Translations under genes and position numbers: made by a program
Notes under the pieces: generated by a model
What the model was told of the DNA's origin: nothing
Seen by the model: the letters and a program-made list of their open reading frames with translations, nothing else
Database searches by the model: none
Assembly: GCA_914767715.1 (NCBI GenBank)
Contig: OU612073.1
Span: 17,052,001 to 17,112,000, forward strand
Length of the DNA stretch: 60,000 nt
Direction: 5' to 3'
DNA from: Membranipora membranacea
Lineage: Eukaryota > Bryozoa > Gymnolaemata > Cheilostomatida > Membraniporidae
Shown: positions 1-13,700 of the stretch, piece after piece
How the letters are laid out: every line of letters starts with the position of its first letter
Numbering within the stretch: position 1 is the first letter of the stretch

Positions 1-754
1 TTACTAAAAAGAGGATGCTGTGGATCAGAGGCTATTTTGTAAAAGTGTCGTTCGCCAAGAGTAAATATAAAATCACATACATAAGGTAGCTCTAAAATAC
101 ACTTTAATACATGCTGTAGAATATCCTCTCGTCGAAATACTATTTTAGGGCTGTTGTATGCCGAACACAAAAACGTGCCAAATCCTTTTTCCCATTTTTT
201 ATGTCTTATCTGAACAAGTGATAATTTTGCCGAGTAGACTTTTTTTTATTCTATACACTGTTAACATTCGTTTTTATCATACAATGAGACTGAATGTAAA
301 AAATAAACTGAAACTGAAAAGGGCTGAACTAACCAGCCAGTGCTAACGAGGAAAAATCCCTCCATATTTGGCTTTGAACAGTAGTCAGTTTCATCGCAAA
401 ATGTTATATTTATAGCTGCTTGCTTTCAGAAACTGGCTGGACTACCTGTGGTAATCATTATTGATCTTCACGGGACGCAATACTGTTGTAAGATCTATAC
501 TATCACTAAATGATAAGTTGAATTGGTTCAAAATTTTAGATCGGATATATATAATTTAAATGAAATAATGGGAAATTTGTCACTCATTCATGAGAAGGAA
601 ACAGAGGAAACAGATACTTTAATTTATGTAAGAGTTATGAGCACGTAAATAATTTTATCCCTTATAGACGACTATGAGAAAGACTATCCCAACTTAATCA
701 TCTGGCAAGTACAATTGTGCCCGGTTATCATAGCAGGAGCCAATACTGTACTAA

Positions 755-780
755 GGTTAGTAAGTAAGTAAGTAAGTAAG
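755..780. repeat. (GTAA)n microsatellite
   Basis: Five to six tandem copies of a GTAA/TAAG tetranucleotide, read directly from the sequence. Confidence 0.9.
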
Positions 781-1794
781 TCCATCACCTTTACAACCAG
801 ATTACGAGACAAAACGACACCTGCATGAAAAACATTACTTCATTTCCTGCCCTGGACCTTGCATATAATAATATTACCAATCAGATATCTGTTTACATGT
901 CCCATTAAAACATACTTACATATACTCACATAACTTTTTTTCAGAGGATAACATTGGCTCCCTCCATTACAATTACAACTTTGGAATTCGAGCTTTCTAA
1001 GCAAAGCAAGAAGTCACCTCTAATGTAATTTGATCTAAAATCATCTCTTATTTAGAATGAGTGGATGCTGGGTTATTTTGTTACTTGTCCCAAAAGATCT
1101 GGTTGCCTCATGACATTTTCATAACTGGCACACAACTCCTGAACATCTTACTTTGTTTCGCTATCAGAATGCAATTTTGATTTCAGGAGTTAATAGTGAG
1201 GTGTTATGGTAAGCATGTCTGCTAGCTTATCGTAACCATTCTTTAAGTTAACTAAGGCGAAAATCTATTAAAGTGCCTCGACCGGTATATAAGGGCCAGT
1301 CAATGTAAAGCGATCACCCAGCCATATCAAATTCAAATGGGGTTAGCAGCATTCAAATTCCTCCTGCTTTTTCGGAATTAAGAGGAGAAGCAGTGAATTA
1401 TTTTTAATGGGAATCAGACAAGCTGATGCGGAATTGTGTGATACACATGCCCAATAAATTTTCATTCCAATAATGGCATTGGAAAGTGGTGAAAATATGA
1501 CTGATGTCATACGAAATTGCCCAGTTCCGATGATTTCAAATCATCCGCTTCAAAATATACGAGCTCTTATTGGTCAATTTTGACGTTATGATTTATGGTT
1601 TTACAGGTTGCCTAGATACCGTTGTCAAAATTGAAATTGACCGTTGTAATTAAACCCTATAGTCCCAAGTGTGATGAGCCAACACAACAATAGCTATATC
1701 ATAGCTTCTATTCAACTTTATTTATGGGTGTCTGCGAATCACAATTTCTTACATAACACACTTGACCACTTGAGAATGCAACGTGGACTGGCTG

Positions 1795-1830
1795 TTAGAG
1801 GCGGAGACCAAGGCCATTCTCCGCCTCTAA
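1795..1830. repeat. Perfect 13-bp inverted repeat (hairpin)
   Basis: Arms 1795-1807 and 1818-1830 are perfect reverse complements around a 10-base loop, and they are much more GC-rich than the surroundings. Outside the stem, GACTGGCTG (left) and CAGCCAATGGTC (right) could extend pairing after a bulge. It could be a structured RNA precursor or a short palindromic insertion; the sequence alone does not decide. Confidence 0.7.
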
Positions 1831-4796
1831 TTACATTGATCAGCCAATGGTCTTGCCTGTCACTTCACATGATTAATTCCCGTGCACCCCCTTCGTTTTT
1901 ATAATTTGAGTACTGCGAGTGAGAATTTCTACCTCTGGTTTTATTATATTGATAAAAGTAAATAAATCTATATATTGATTTCATTGTCAATTGTATGGCT
2001 TGGAAAGATATAGAACTCAAAAAAAATAAACAAAGTAGATGTGAAAGGACAAAAAACTCTGTATCATGAATACCTCATGTAAAAGCTTGCCTCCAAACAA
2101 CCACTCAGCTCCCGTTGCAGATAAAAAGGGCTGGCTAAGAGTTTCATATATCCCAACATTAGGCAGAATACTTTTGATTAAACAACATGGTCTATAAGCA
2201 TGTGATTGTCAGGAAAACCGGAATATAATTTCATAAGGAAACACACAGGGTTGGCGACTTTAAAATGGAATCAAAGTGGAATCTAGTTTTCTTCGCTTAG
2301 GGAGATAGAATAACACATCTTCTTCATACTAAGATATTTTTAGGTTGCACAATAATGCTAACGCCAATGAACTCTCTCTCCCTCTCTCATCGCGCTAACC
2401 ATCAGTTGTTTGCATTCAATGAGGCCATAGAGCTACCGTAAGCATATGGGTACATTTTTATTCACATGGCAGTTATAAATATTCAACCAGAGGCAATGTG
2501 CAGCACTGCTCCATCATTGATTTGGCAAATAGGGGTGGGTGAGTGTCTGACCAAGAACAGAACAAGACTCAAGCTTTGCATATCACCCTATTGAGGTTTT
2601 CTGCCTCTAGTGATTGATAGCAGCTAAATGAGATAGCGGAGTTACCAAAAATGTTAAGGGTGCACCTGGTGATCGAACTGTTGGGGTTTTAGTTACTATG
2701 AAACTTGAGAGGCACACAAGTCTAGTTATAACATGTTTCATGTTTCAAACTAGTATGTGATGTTCACATTAGGTAGAGAGCTCAACATGATTAAAACCCA
2801 AGTATAGGCCGCATAGGGACCCTAGTAGCCTGAATAGAGTTGATGGAAATCGGGTGACTTCAGCAATACAAGTTTCAGGATAATTGAGTATCTGAATTTA
2901 AGAACTGAGCATCCGTTGGGGTCTCTTGTTTTGAAAAAGCTTTGTCAAGAACCACTGTATTTGAGGCCAAGTCAGTGCTGTGGGAGCTAGCAACATCTCA
3001 ATCCCATAAAGAGCTGGGGATCATCAGTTCTGGCAGCTAATGAGCAACCACATATAAGGCGATGAAACCATGATGTGTTTCACCACATTAGTACCCTTAT
3101 AATAATCATCTGACGGACCAAGGAGTCATTGGACTGACATTGTCAATATGAGAGAAGCTGGTGAGAAGGAGATGAAATCTTCAGCCAGGCAGCGTCTGAA
3201 TTTCAAAGAACATTGTGGGAATGTAACTGTCCAAACTAGCACAATGCAGGCGATAGACTTTCAGTTGATAAGTATCAAGTTTTCAGCATAGAACATCGAC
3301 AACATATAAACCATCATGTCACCACCGTTCGATTTGTTTAGCAACAGGATTTATGAAATGTTCAAAAGACTCATCTGCCTTATGCTACAAGAGTCTTAAA
3401 AGCTCTGATACCTGCAACACCCGATCAACCTGCGCATGTGCAAAACAGGGCTGAGTACCTAAATCGGAAAAGCTATGAAAACCCAATATTTGGTAATTTT
3501 TTGGCCTCAATGGAACCGTGGTTTAGTTATCTCATAACTTTGAACTCTGGGAGTTGCCTTTCTTGATAAATGGCAGTGCCACTGTTGCTGTGCTGCAGAG
3601 ATAGACTATGGCATACAGCTATTCTGGAGGCAGAAAGGCACCCAATAGAGAATTCAAACACTGTCGGTGAACTGGGACGTAGCCACATTTTGCCTATTGT
3701 AGCAAAGAAACCACATTATTTGCACCACAAGGCCCTCTAAGCAACATAGAGAAACACAAGCTTTCAACTTAGACAATTAAATAAAAGCGACTGTGTCACT
3801 TACAAACTTCAGCTTGAGTAAAACTGTGGCTACAATTTCAACAACCAACTCTTTCTGGGGATGTGAAAATTTTCAGCAAGAGTTTCTCTTCTTCTCCAAG
3901 AGAAAACATGCTAATGCTGGTATCATATAATTGCTCGATTATACACCATAGGATACAGCCATGGTTCCAGACACATTGGGATTACAAGTTAACCCCATGT
4001 CCAGGCATTTGAAGTAGACTTCAGCTGGAATTACATTTTCATGTAAGTGAATGATGCTATAATAAAGAGATTATGGCTGGGAATGAATATGGCAGCTAGA
4101 TGATTGAACCCTTATAATTTTATCCATGTTGCAGTATCGGTGTTACTGTACTGTGCAGCTTATTCGATGGTTAGTGTTGTCTAATCAAGTATATCCTCAG
4201 ATTTAGCGAAGAACATGGCTAAATCATACTCAGATGTAGAACAAGCAGTTATCATCTTCCTTCCAATATCTGAAATGAAATTCAACAAAACTATAACATC
4301 AGTAAGTGTGATTTGAGAAGAAAAGATGCAGTCACGAGCTAGTTTTAAATAAAAATCTGTTAGAATGAAAGGGCATCATAATTCATCATTCTTCTTGAGA
4401 CCGGATCTCATCTGTTGGACAGCTCAGGTGAAAGTAATGGCCAGGTATAAAGTTCATTCATGCTGAGAGTGAAAATGTATCATCTCATAACTGCAGTATG
4501 GAATGACAGTGATAGGGGCGGGAAAGTATAGTTACAAACACCAAAAGGCCCACACTTTTTTTAAAACAGAGAATAAAAATCCTTCCATAGTAACTTTGGA
4601 AGTTTAATCAAAAAACAGGCTAGATCAGTAATCTTCATCACATAAACCGGGACCAAATTATACCTTATGCACACAAAATGGTACAATGAAGGCTTTGAGT
4701 ACGATTTGCTTTGTGTCTCATAGAATATTATCGTTGATGAGAGCTGATGCCATTTTAAATTCATGATATGTCGTCCCACTGCTCTCTGTTGACAAC

Positions 4797-7700
4797 CTAA
4801 ATTAAAATGCCATTCATCTGATCTAATAAAAGACAAGAGAAAAGCTAAGGGATATAAAGCTTACCTGGTCTCCTGTTGGCCTCATACTCTATGCCAGGAC
4901 CGTACGTCTTCAGCTGATCTGACAAAGCAGCAAGTTTGTGATTATTAGTCTCACAAATAAACAGCTTCGTCAGAGAGGTCTTCCCGTTCATACAGTGTTC
5001 ATTTAGGCAGCGTAAAATAATGCCTGCTGACTCCCGATCAGACACAAACTTCTGCCTGTAGGGATGGAAAGAGAGAACAGATATAATAACAAAAATAAAT
5101 ATCAGTAGCCAGTAACCAGTAACTAAATAATAAATCTAAGCTAGCAAAGTCAAAGCAATTTTGTTCCAAATATACCTTCCCTTATTGGCATCAACGACAC
5201 CCCCTCACCACCAACCATTGGTATCAAATGGTAGTGTAGATGTTGACACCAGAGATGTTTGAAAGAACTAAGTAGAGTAAATCAGTAAAGTCATTGTACA
5301 AATTGCATTGACACAGATCCAACATAGTGATGAATGCTGCTCTAATTATCTGTACTTGTAAATATTAAATGACTGATATAAACATATAAATTGAGATCCT
5401 GAAGCATCGTACAGATATCATACTTACATGTCAGCTCCGATTAGGTTACACACTGCGCTCCTGAGCCTCATTCTATCAGCCGACTCCAGGGCTTCAGTGA
5501 ACGCTCTCTCAAGTGACCCCTTATCTCCTGTATCTACCACTAGGACTATGTATCTGTCAAACAATGTCACTGATGAGTGACTTGGGAGTTCAAAGCAACT
5601 GCCTGGCAACTCTGTGCCATGCCTCTTCAGTTCCTCGCCAGCTTTAGGATCTAAAATACATGCAAAAATATAACAAGTCAAGGTAGTTACTTCAACGATA
5701 CTTAACCAGCAGTATTTCATGGTTCAGAACATGTACATCATAGAATTATAGTGGCAGGCAGGGTGGCGTAGTGGTTAGGATTCGAGCATCTCAATCTGAG
5801 AGTTGCAGGTTCGAATCCCGGTCACTACCCATGCTGCTGAAGGAGGTGAGCTCTCTGGACAATAGCCTAGCTTGCCCACTCCTACCTTGTACAGGAGTGC
5901 GCTAAATTGAATATGTATATCTATCTATCTTATATTCATGTCAAGATTGCTGGAGAGCAGCTAAATAAAAAGGTGATTTACATTTTTTAAATTCCTTTAA
6001 ATTTTCCCTAGAATCATTCTGTGGCTGGTGCGGTACTGGATTTCCAGATAGGTCCATTTCAGCTCCTTTTTTCCTATGCTGCATGTGTAGCAAAGTGGAG
6101 AGCGGACAACTCAGAACAAAGGATCAAATTTCATCTCTGAAATGTCTCTATAATGTTATTTAGATATGCATATATTATTTCTATGGAGAAGGATATGGAA
6201 ATCACATAAAAAACTCACCAATTTCCTGTAGACTGCTGCCGACTCCTGATTGGTTCATATGTAGGTCAGATTTGACAGCAATGATCATAGCGTCAGCCTC
6301 TATACATTGTATAGAGGGCTGGCACCTTATAACTTCTACTCTGCCAATATCCTGCTCTGAGCACTGGACTGACTTAAGCAGTAAGAATTGTAGTTTGAGA
6401 TCCTTAGAGGCTCGATCAAATACAGTTCTATCAACTTGCTCTGTGAGGAATAAAGGTGAAAGTGAAAGTAAAATGTCAACAGCGCTTTTCTTAAAGTTTA
6501 CAAATCGACCCCACTAGTACTTGCACTAGGTTAATATCTAAAGTACTGCAGCCTATAGAGACATTCTACAAAATCCCTAAGTTCTAAGTTTCATGTGGTC
6601 TAGGATATATTCACATTCAAAGCTCATTATGACAACATTTCTAATATTCTCTTGGGGAGGTTATAGCTGTAGAAAACCAAACCACATGTCTTGTATAGTG
6701 GTCAGTTTGCTGAGGGTAGATATTGTGGCTTAACTCTCCAGAAAACTGATGGTTGACACCATAGACTTAATAATGAAGTCCTAGACAGGACACTATATGT
6801 AGCAACAGCATTGAGCAAAGACTTAGAGACGGTTAGTCTCAAACTCCTTGCACTGAGGCATTTAATCGTGAGCAATGTAACAACATTGGAAGGTGTAATA
6901 GCATTGATGCTATCATTGACTTGCAGCTCATATACCAAGTTTTTTGTTGATAACTCGATCAATTTAGATCGGATTTTGAGTTTGAAAATTACAATGTATT
7001 AAGCAGATTGTTGTTGATAGTTTGATACGAATTTGAAGCAAACAAAAATTTGAAGTAGAAATAACATCAAGTTGATAACAAGATGTTGCTGATTGTAAAG
7101 CAATTTTCAAATTCAAAATCCGGTCACAATTGATCGAGTAATGAACAAAAAACCTGGATAATAGACAGAAAATCAATGATAACACCAATGCTACTACACC
7201 TTCCAATGCCGTTACGACGCTCACAATTAAGTGCCTCACTTCAGCTGTATATAGTGTCCTGTCTAGGTTTATTATTAAGTCTGTGGTTGACACCAATAGG
7301 TCTCAAACACAGCTGGGCATCTTCTATCATTAACGAAGGAACACATCTTTGATCCATGATTTCAGTAAGATGCGAGTTGTTTGAGTCTGAGTTAGGTGTC
7401 AATTGACTTTTTATTTGGGTATTTTAGTTGATTAGATCTCCTGTGTGCTGCGTTATGTGAGAAGGGTGAATCACTAAGGATAAGAGCTAAACCAGCACGC
7501 TCATGACAGCTATAGATGACCAATTACGCTAACAAAACTCATGCGCGCCTGAGTTCCCTCTTACATTGAGCTCCATGTAAGACGGTGCCGGATGTTAAAG
7601 GATAATAACCAAATAAGTTCAAATAAGTCTTATGGTCTGACTAAACAAACTCGGCGATCGTGCAGCAGACGAGGAAACAACATTCCAGGATACTATTGTC

Positions 7701-10700
7701 ATGGTTATCAGCAGGAACAGAATAGTCACAGCAGCCAGAACACACCACAATCCTACCATAAACTTGGGAGTCCTTGAATGGTTTCAGGACAAGTTTGGAG
7801 ACATGAAACATTGCAGTCAATATAGGTTTGGCAGCGAAAAGTTTCCCTAAAAACAATAATAAGAAAGGAACATCCACCCATGAATAAATCTTACTAGGTT
7901 TGGTTAGTTATTGGCTTTGAGGGGTAATCGAGGAATCGACTTACTCTCAGTTTTGATGACCCTGGTCTCGTTGTGCAGCTGTCTTACTTACTCTCAGTTT
8001 TGATGACTCTGGTCTCTTTGTGCAGCTGTCTTACTTACTCTCAGTTTTGATGACTCTGGTCTTGTTGTGCAGCTGTCTTACTTACTCTCAGTTTTGATGA
8101 CTCTGGTCTCGTTGTGCAGCTGTCTTACTTACTCTCAGTTTTGATGACTCTGGTCTCTTTGTGCAGCTGTCTTACTTACTCTCAGTTTTGATGACTCTGG
8201 TCTTGTTGTGCAGCTGTCTTACTTACTCTCAGTTTTGATGACTCTGGTCTCGTTGTGCAGCTGTCTTACTTACTCTCAGTTTTGATGACCCTGGTCTCGT
8301 TGTGCAGCTGTCTTACTTACTCTCAGTTTTGATGACTCTGGTCTCGTTGTGCAGCTGTCTTACTTACTCTCAGTTTTGATGACTCTGGTCTCTTTGTGCA
8401 GCTGTCTTACTTACTCTCAGTTTTGATGACTCTGGTCTTGTTGTGCAGCTGTCTTACTTACTCTCAGTTTTGATGACTCTGGTCTCGTTGTGCAGCTGTC
8501 TTACTTACTCTCAGTTTTGATGACCCTGGTCTCGTTGTGCAGCTGTCTTAGACTCGCCAGGATAGCTTTCTTAGCATTCTTCACCTCGGACTGATCAGAT
8601 GAAGTCAGCTTGATAGTCTTTGTTTTCTTATTTATACTCACTTGGTTACTGGAAAATAAAGTACCAAACTATAATAGCAAAATATGCTCGAACAAACAAA
8701 TGATTGCTGAGCAAAGGGGAGCATCGCCTTAACTGGTGAAAACTTGAAAGCAACTTACTGGTTCCGTACAATTCCTCAGACACAACTTTACCAGCAGTAA
8801 GAGAGTTTCCGATAATCTTCCATAACAGCGTTTTCCATTCGTTAATAATTTTTGCTATTGCATAAACTACAATCTAATTCCAGCTCTGGTTTTTCTGTCC
8901 GTGGTAATAGTAATATCCACTCTAATTTAAAATTTTTCTACACATTTCTTTTTCTTGGTTGGAATCTCACAAATTCCCAAAAGTTTCTCCATCTCAAAAT
9001 TCCAAGCTGAACTTATGAATATACAGAGTTTTAACACTTACTTTGCGTCAAAGTGAGCAAATGCGGGTGTAAGTAGTTCAGTCATGAACCTCGTAGCAAA
9101 CTGAAACTCTATATACTGGTGAGACATATTCAGATATATAGTCTCACTGAAGACTTGCTTTCCATCAGCAATGACAGGTCTAAACTCACGACTCTGTGTA
9201 TGCCCAGTGGAGTCTTCAGAGTCAGTGGAATCCTTCCTGTTCCTGTGTCGGGGTTTCCTTGGCTTAGCTTCCCGTCTTGAGTCTCCAGACCCTTCAGAAT
9301 CGTTTCTCTGCAGTGAGCCTGCGTAGCCTTGGTGGGATCCAACATCCACATCCATGAGTGCAACAACAGCATCTCCTTTAGTTTTCTTCTTTGATTTCTT
9401 TCTGGCTCTCTTTGGCTTTGTACCTGTCTCTGAGGCAGCAGATATGCTGCCCTCATCTTCGGAGCTGTCACGTCTGGACTGAGCTTTAGCTTCTTCTAAG
9501 ATTTCTAGGAGTCGTTCTCTCGCTTCGACAACTGTGACTATCTGCACCTGTGGTATGAATCATGATGATTATGATCTACTGCTTGATGATGATCTACTGA
9601 TATATATTGCTGTTTGATTGATTATTAATGCACCAATCCGCAGATTTTTACTCTGCAGTTTTCACTGGTAAGATTAGGCAGATTAATTTTATGATAAGAG
9701 AAAGAAACTTTTTTTGGGAGGAAATTAAAATTTGGGATGTCTAAAACAAAAAATCTGAAAACCACAAGTAACCATCATGGTATTTTTATATATTTTGCTA
9801 GGTTGAGGATGAAACTTACCAACAATAATAGTTGGTATTTCATCACTTATACTTACGAGATTAGTATTACCTAAAACTTTCAAATTGTCAGACTTTCATC
9901 TAGCATCACAAACAGATATCAATTTAGAACAGTTGTGAGTGAGTGAGTTTTGAGTACCTTGCATGCGCTACCAACTGGGTCGATAATGTATATTGGGAGT
10001 TGTTGTTTCCTCTTGATCTGCTCAATTATGACAGGACGTATAATCTTCCAGTCACCTTCCAACACTGAAAAATAGATCAAGTTATGAAGTGTATACTACC
10101 TGATACGCAAAATTATATATGAATGATGTGGATAAAAACTGACACCAGGCCAAATTGCCTTATTTAGGCCATCATGAGACGGCATCTGCCCGACATCAAT
10201 CAATGTAACCTACATGCAGTATATATACCTGTATATGAAATACTAGTGTCAGGCATCAGGTCTTTGACATGTCATCAGGGCCTGAATTAAACATTATGTC
10301 GAAGTTAGGTATCTAATACTCTTTGTGTTCCTCGGACAAACAAGAATCTTGAAGATCTGGAGTTGGCCCTGAGCCAAGAGACATAATATGAAAAACTAAC
10401 ACAACATAGGATTGAACAATCAAAAACTTAGAAAATTCATATGCATCAACAGTTGTCTTTTAGGGTGGGTTGAGTGCAATGTGGGCAGTAGCAGGCCCGT
10501 CAAGGTGTTGGGAGTTGAGACAATATACAAAGGGAGCGTACAGATAGATAGACAGCTGGTAATACTCTACAGGACAAAGATAGCTGACTGGTTACCACTT
10601 AAGGTGCACAACTAAGTAAGTTCGAGAGTGCCCATCACAACACCATATCTCACTCTTACAAGCTATCAGTTAATGTAGAGTTAAGGGATGCTAAATTTCT

Positions 10701-13700
10701 AATGTAAATGTTACAGTCATGGCAAGAGTTTCACATCACGAACAGGATCACATGTCCACTAGTAAGAGTACCCTAACCATGCTGGGTAAGTAATTGATTG
10801 GGCGACACACAGAGAGGGGAATCCCATTGTGCCTTAGCGACTTCTAAACTAAGTCTATGGTTAATCATCATTTTCTCAGGAATATTATTTTGATTAATAC
10901 TGTGCTGGTAAACAAAGATTTGCCTCCTCTGTAAGATTGGTTAGATATCCCCTCAACCAGACGATTAGAAAACAGTAGCAGTATAACTAGTAAAGCTTAG
11001 GTTAATAAGCACCACAACAGCAACCTTGAAACTTTATACCTGTTTTGGTATTACAAGCTGTTCTATTTTAAACTGCATAAATCCTTTAATTGCTGCAGTA
11101 AAGTACAGCTTTTAATAACCAACCATACTTATTTGCATAGCAATAGATTTAAACTCAGACCATCATACCATTTTTATAAACATCAGTGTCATTTGAGTAG
11201 CCAACCTGGCACATCCGTAACAAAGAACTTTAACTTTATACCTTCTCCTATTCTATTCTATGGAGTTTTAAGACTACACTATTTGATACAACATGTAAGT
11301 AATACTATTGTGATAAATTTGTTATATTTGATATAGATGATTCTTGACTTTATTACAACTTGATGTAAAACTCTAATGGCAACGTTAATTATGTAAACAC
11401 TGCAGTGCCACCTTTTCAATGATCAAAACTTATAATTTGTTAATTAATTTGTAGATGACCAACACAATCACAACACGATTCTGTGATCTTAATATACTAT
11501 CTGATTAATACTTAGCGGCTGAATAAGCTAATGTTTGTAAGTTTATAATTATTGCCAGCTTTCATTCGATCTGTTCTATTTTTATGTCACAAGCCTTCTA
11601 TTTTATACACTGTTATCAATGTCATGTCATTTTGTTAATTGACCTATTTACATACACTATTAATCCTCAGTATTAATCCAGTACAATACCATACCTTTGC
11701 CTCTTATCTTGTTTGTGGCTGAAAGATAATAATATTTCATTGAAGCTAAAGAAATTACGGTACAATTCACTTTATTGGTTAGGCCCTCAGTTTTTGACTG
11801 ATCATGATATTCTAGCATTAAATACATTGAGCCAAAAATAGCTCTAATTTTTCGCGTGACATACCGAGTTCAAAGCTTTCGACAATGATGGTTTCTCTGA
11901 ATTTCTTCTCAGCTTCGTTGAGACTCCCTTTCTCCTCGCTGGTGGTCGTTAGGATGAAGAAGAAGCCTTTACTGTCATCATGGACGTATCGGAATGTGGC
12001 GTTATAGTCTGCGAGGATATTCTTATTCAAATACCTAAAAACATTTCATACAAGGACTAAGTGAAAGAAGTGGGTTACAAGGTGTTTGAATGTTCAATGG
12101 CCAAAGGAAAATTGGTTAGGTGTAGCCTTATACAATTAGAAGATATTCGTAATAGACAAACTCATTGAGATGGCTTTAAATTGAGTGGAAGTCTGTCTAC
12201 CTACCTACTGTTAACTGTTATGGAACGAGGTATAACAAAATTCTACCAACAAGACCTATTCTCTTACAAGGTAAAGATGGAACGTTGAGCTCACAAGGTT
12301 ACCAGTATCATTATTATCTCATGACAATGGTAATACTATGAGACAACTTGTTGCTATTAAGACACGAGAATACAAACAGGCATAGACACACAAGCAGGCA
12401 AAGAATGATACGACATTGCAAGGGGATTAATTTCAAGCTGGATTGTGCTGGTGTACCTGAGAGCATCTTCTCCAGAAAGTTTCTCTCTCATGAATAGATA
12501 TCTAGCTTTATCAGTTGTCAATCTCCGCTCAGTTAAGGTCTTCCTGATTTCTTCAACGTCACTTAAAACTTTGTCAACGTCTGATGAGCTACCTGCATTG
12601 ATCAAGAGAAAACATATAAACCATCAATCTCGAAGCGTCATCAGCTTTAGACCCTGCACACAGTTGGCAAGCTCTTAAAACAAGGGGTTTGGAAGAGTGG
12701 AAGGGTAAGTTATGGGCAAAATTCATGCACTCTCATAACCAGAAATACATATGCGAACACAAGGCGTCACCAATAACATGCATTATTCACATTCGACCAT
12801 AGTTGTGTAATTATTAATTAGCAGCAACTGAACTAAAGACTTTATGAATATGGATTTCACTCTTAATTATCTCATTTTTTAATTATATTTTATGAGTGGG
12901 TCCATGAACAAAATTGAGTAAAGAACCACACCTTTGACTGTGAGTGTACCAAAGTCTGTACCTAGTCCCATGTTTATTCGAGTATTTGGATACTCTGTTC
13001 TCAAGTCTTCTATCTTTTTAATGCTGTAAACAAAACAAAAAGTTGAGAAATGGCATGGTGAAGGTGTGACATTATGGTAAAATATCATCGATATAATACA
13101 ATATGATTTCAATTCTATGATGATGACAGGTGCCCTATTACTGACAGCCTAAGAGCAATAATTATGCTACATAGGACAGTTGACAAAAAGCAAAGCTCAT
13201 CAATCTATACAAAAATAGAAGAAAGTCTAGGGAAACTAGGCCACATTCCCTGCAGACCATTATTCAAGACCACAATAAGGTCTCACTTGAAAGTCAAAGA
13301 GCTCAAATGGCTGTAAGATGGATCTTCTAGCATTACATTGTCAAAACAAGGAGAGGAAGTTCATTGCTTTCCAGTGATATTGTAAACTACATACTTGATA
13401 AAATTAGCCTGAGATATAGGCATCTGTACTTGTTTAGACAGTGCATTAGACTCCCTGTCAGCGGAATCTATAAACTCTTCAAACCTCCTCACATCTGCAT
13501 ATATACCTGGAAATGAGATAGCATGGTGATAAACTACAGACAGACAGTATTCATGGTTGTTATCAACATATATACAAGTTATTGAATGATCGTATTCTAC
13601 GCTGCAACTTATTTGAGATTTCAAATGTTAATAGTGACAAAGATTCTTTAGATCAAGCTTTAGTAAATGCGACAACTATGCCTGTATGAAACGCGCAACA

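Larger units (their letters stand above)
1..4796. other. Region without a recognisable gene
   Basis: No exon chain or recognisable protein domain was found on either strand. The open frames here are short and look like chance. The stretch lies downstream of the minus-strand macro gene, so its right part may be 3' UTR: an ATTAAA signal on the minus strand sits at 4603-4608, about 190 bases past the proposed stop. It also holds a (GTAA)n microsatellite near 755-780 and a strong GC-rich hairpin at 1795-1830. I looked here for the ADP-ribosyltransferase and WWE domains that PARP14-type genes carry after their macro domains and saw neither. Confidence 0.5.

Noticed and set aside
3790-3900. Further downstream exon of the macro gene (donor-like ACTTAC at 3798)
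   Set aside because: Frames next to the donor contain stops, and no acceptor gives the needed phase with more than a few codons.
5756-5832. tRNA gene
   Set aside because: A and B boxes are present, but acceptor and T stems do not pair well and a SINE tail follows.
6811-7002. Similar open frames on opposite strands (6811-7002 + and 6964-7296 -)
   Set aside because: They are the two arms of the foldback element; the similarity comes from the inverted repeat and not from selection on protein.
7946-8558. CRISPR array
   Set aside because: Units are adjacent and identical in length without unique spacers, and the window is eukaryotic.
9130-9471. 113-aa minus-strand frame
   Set aside because: Shadow frame of macro-gene exon 18, which has correct splice sites and phase.
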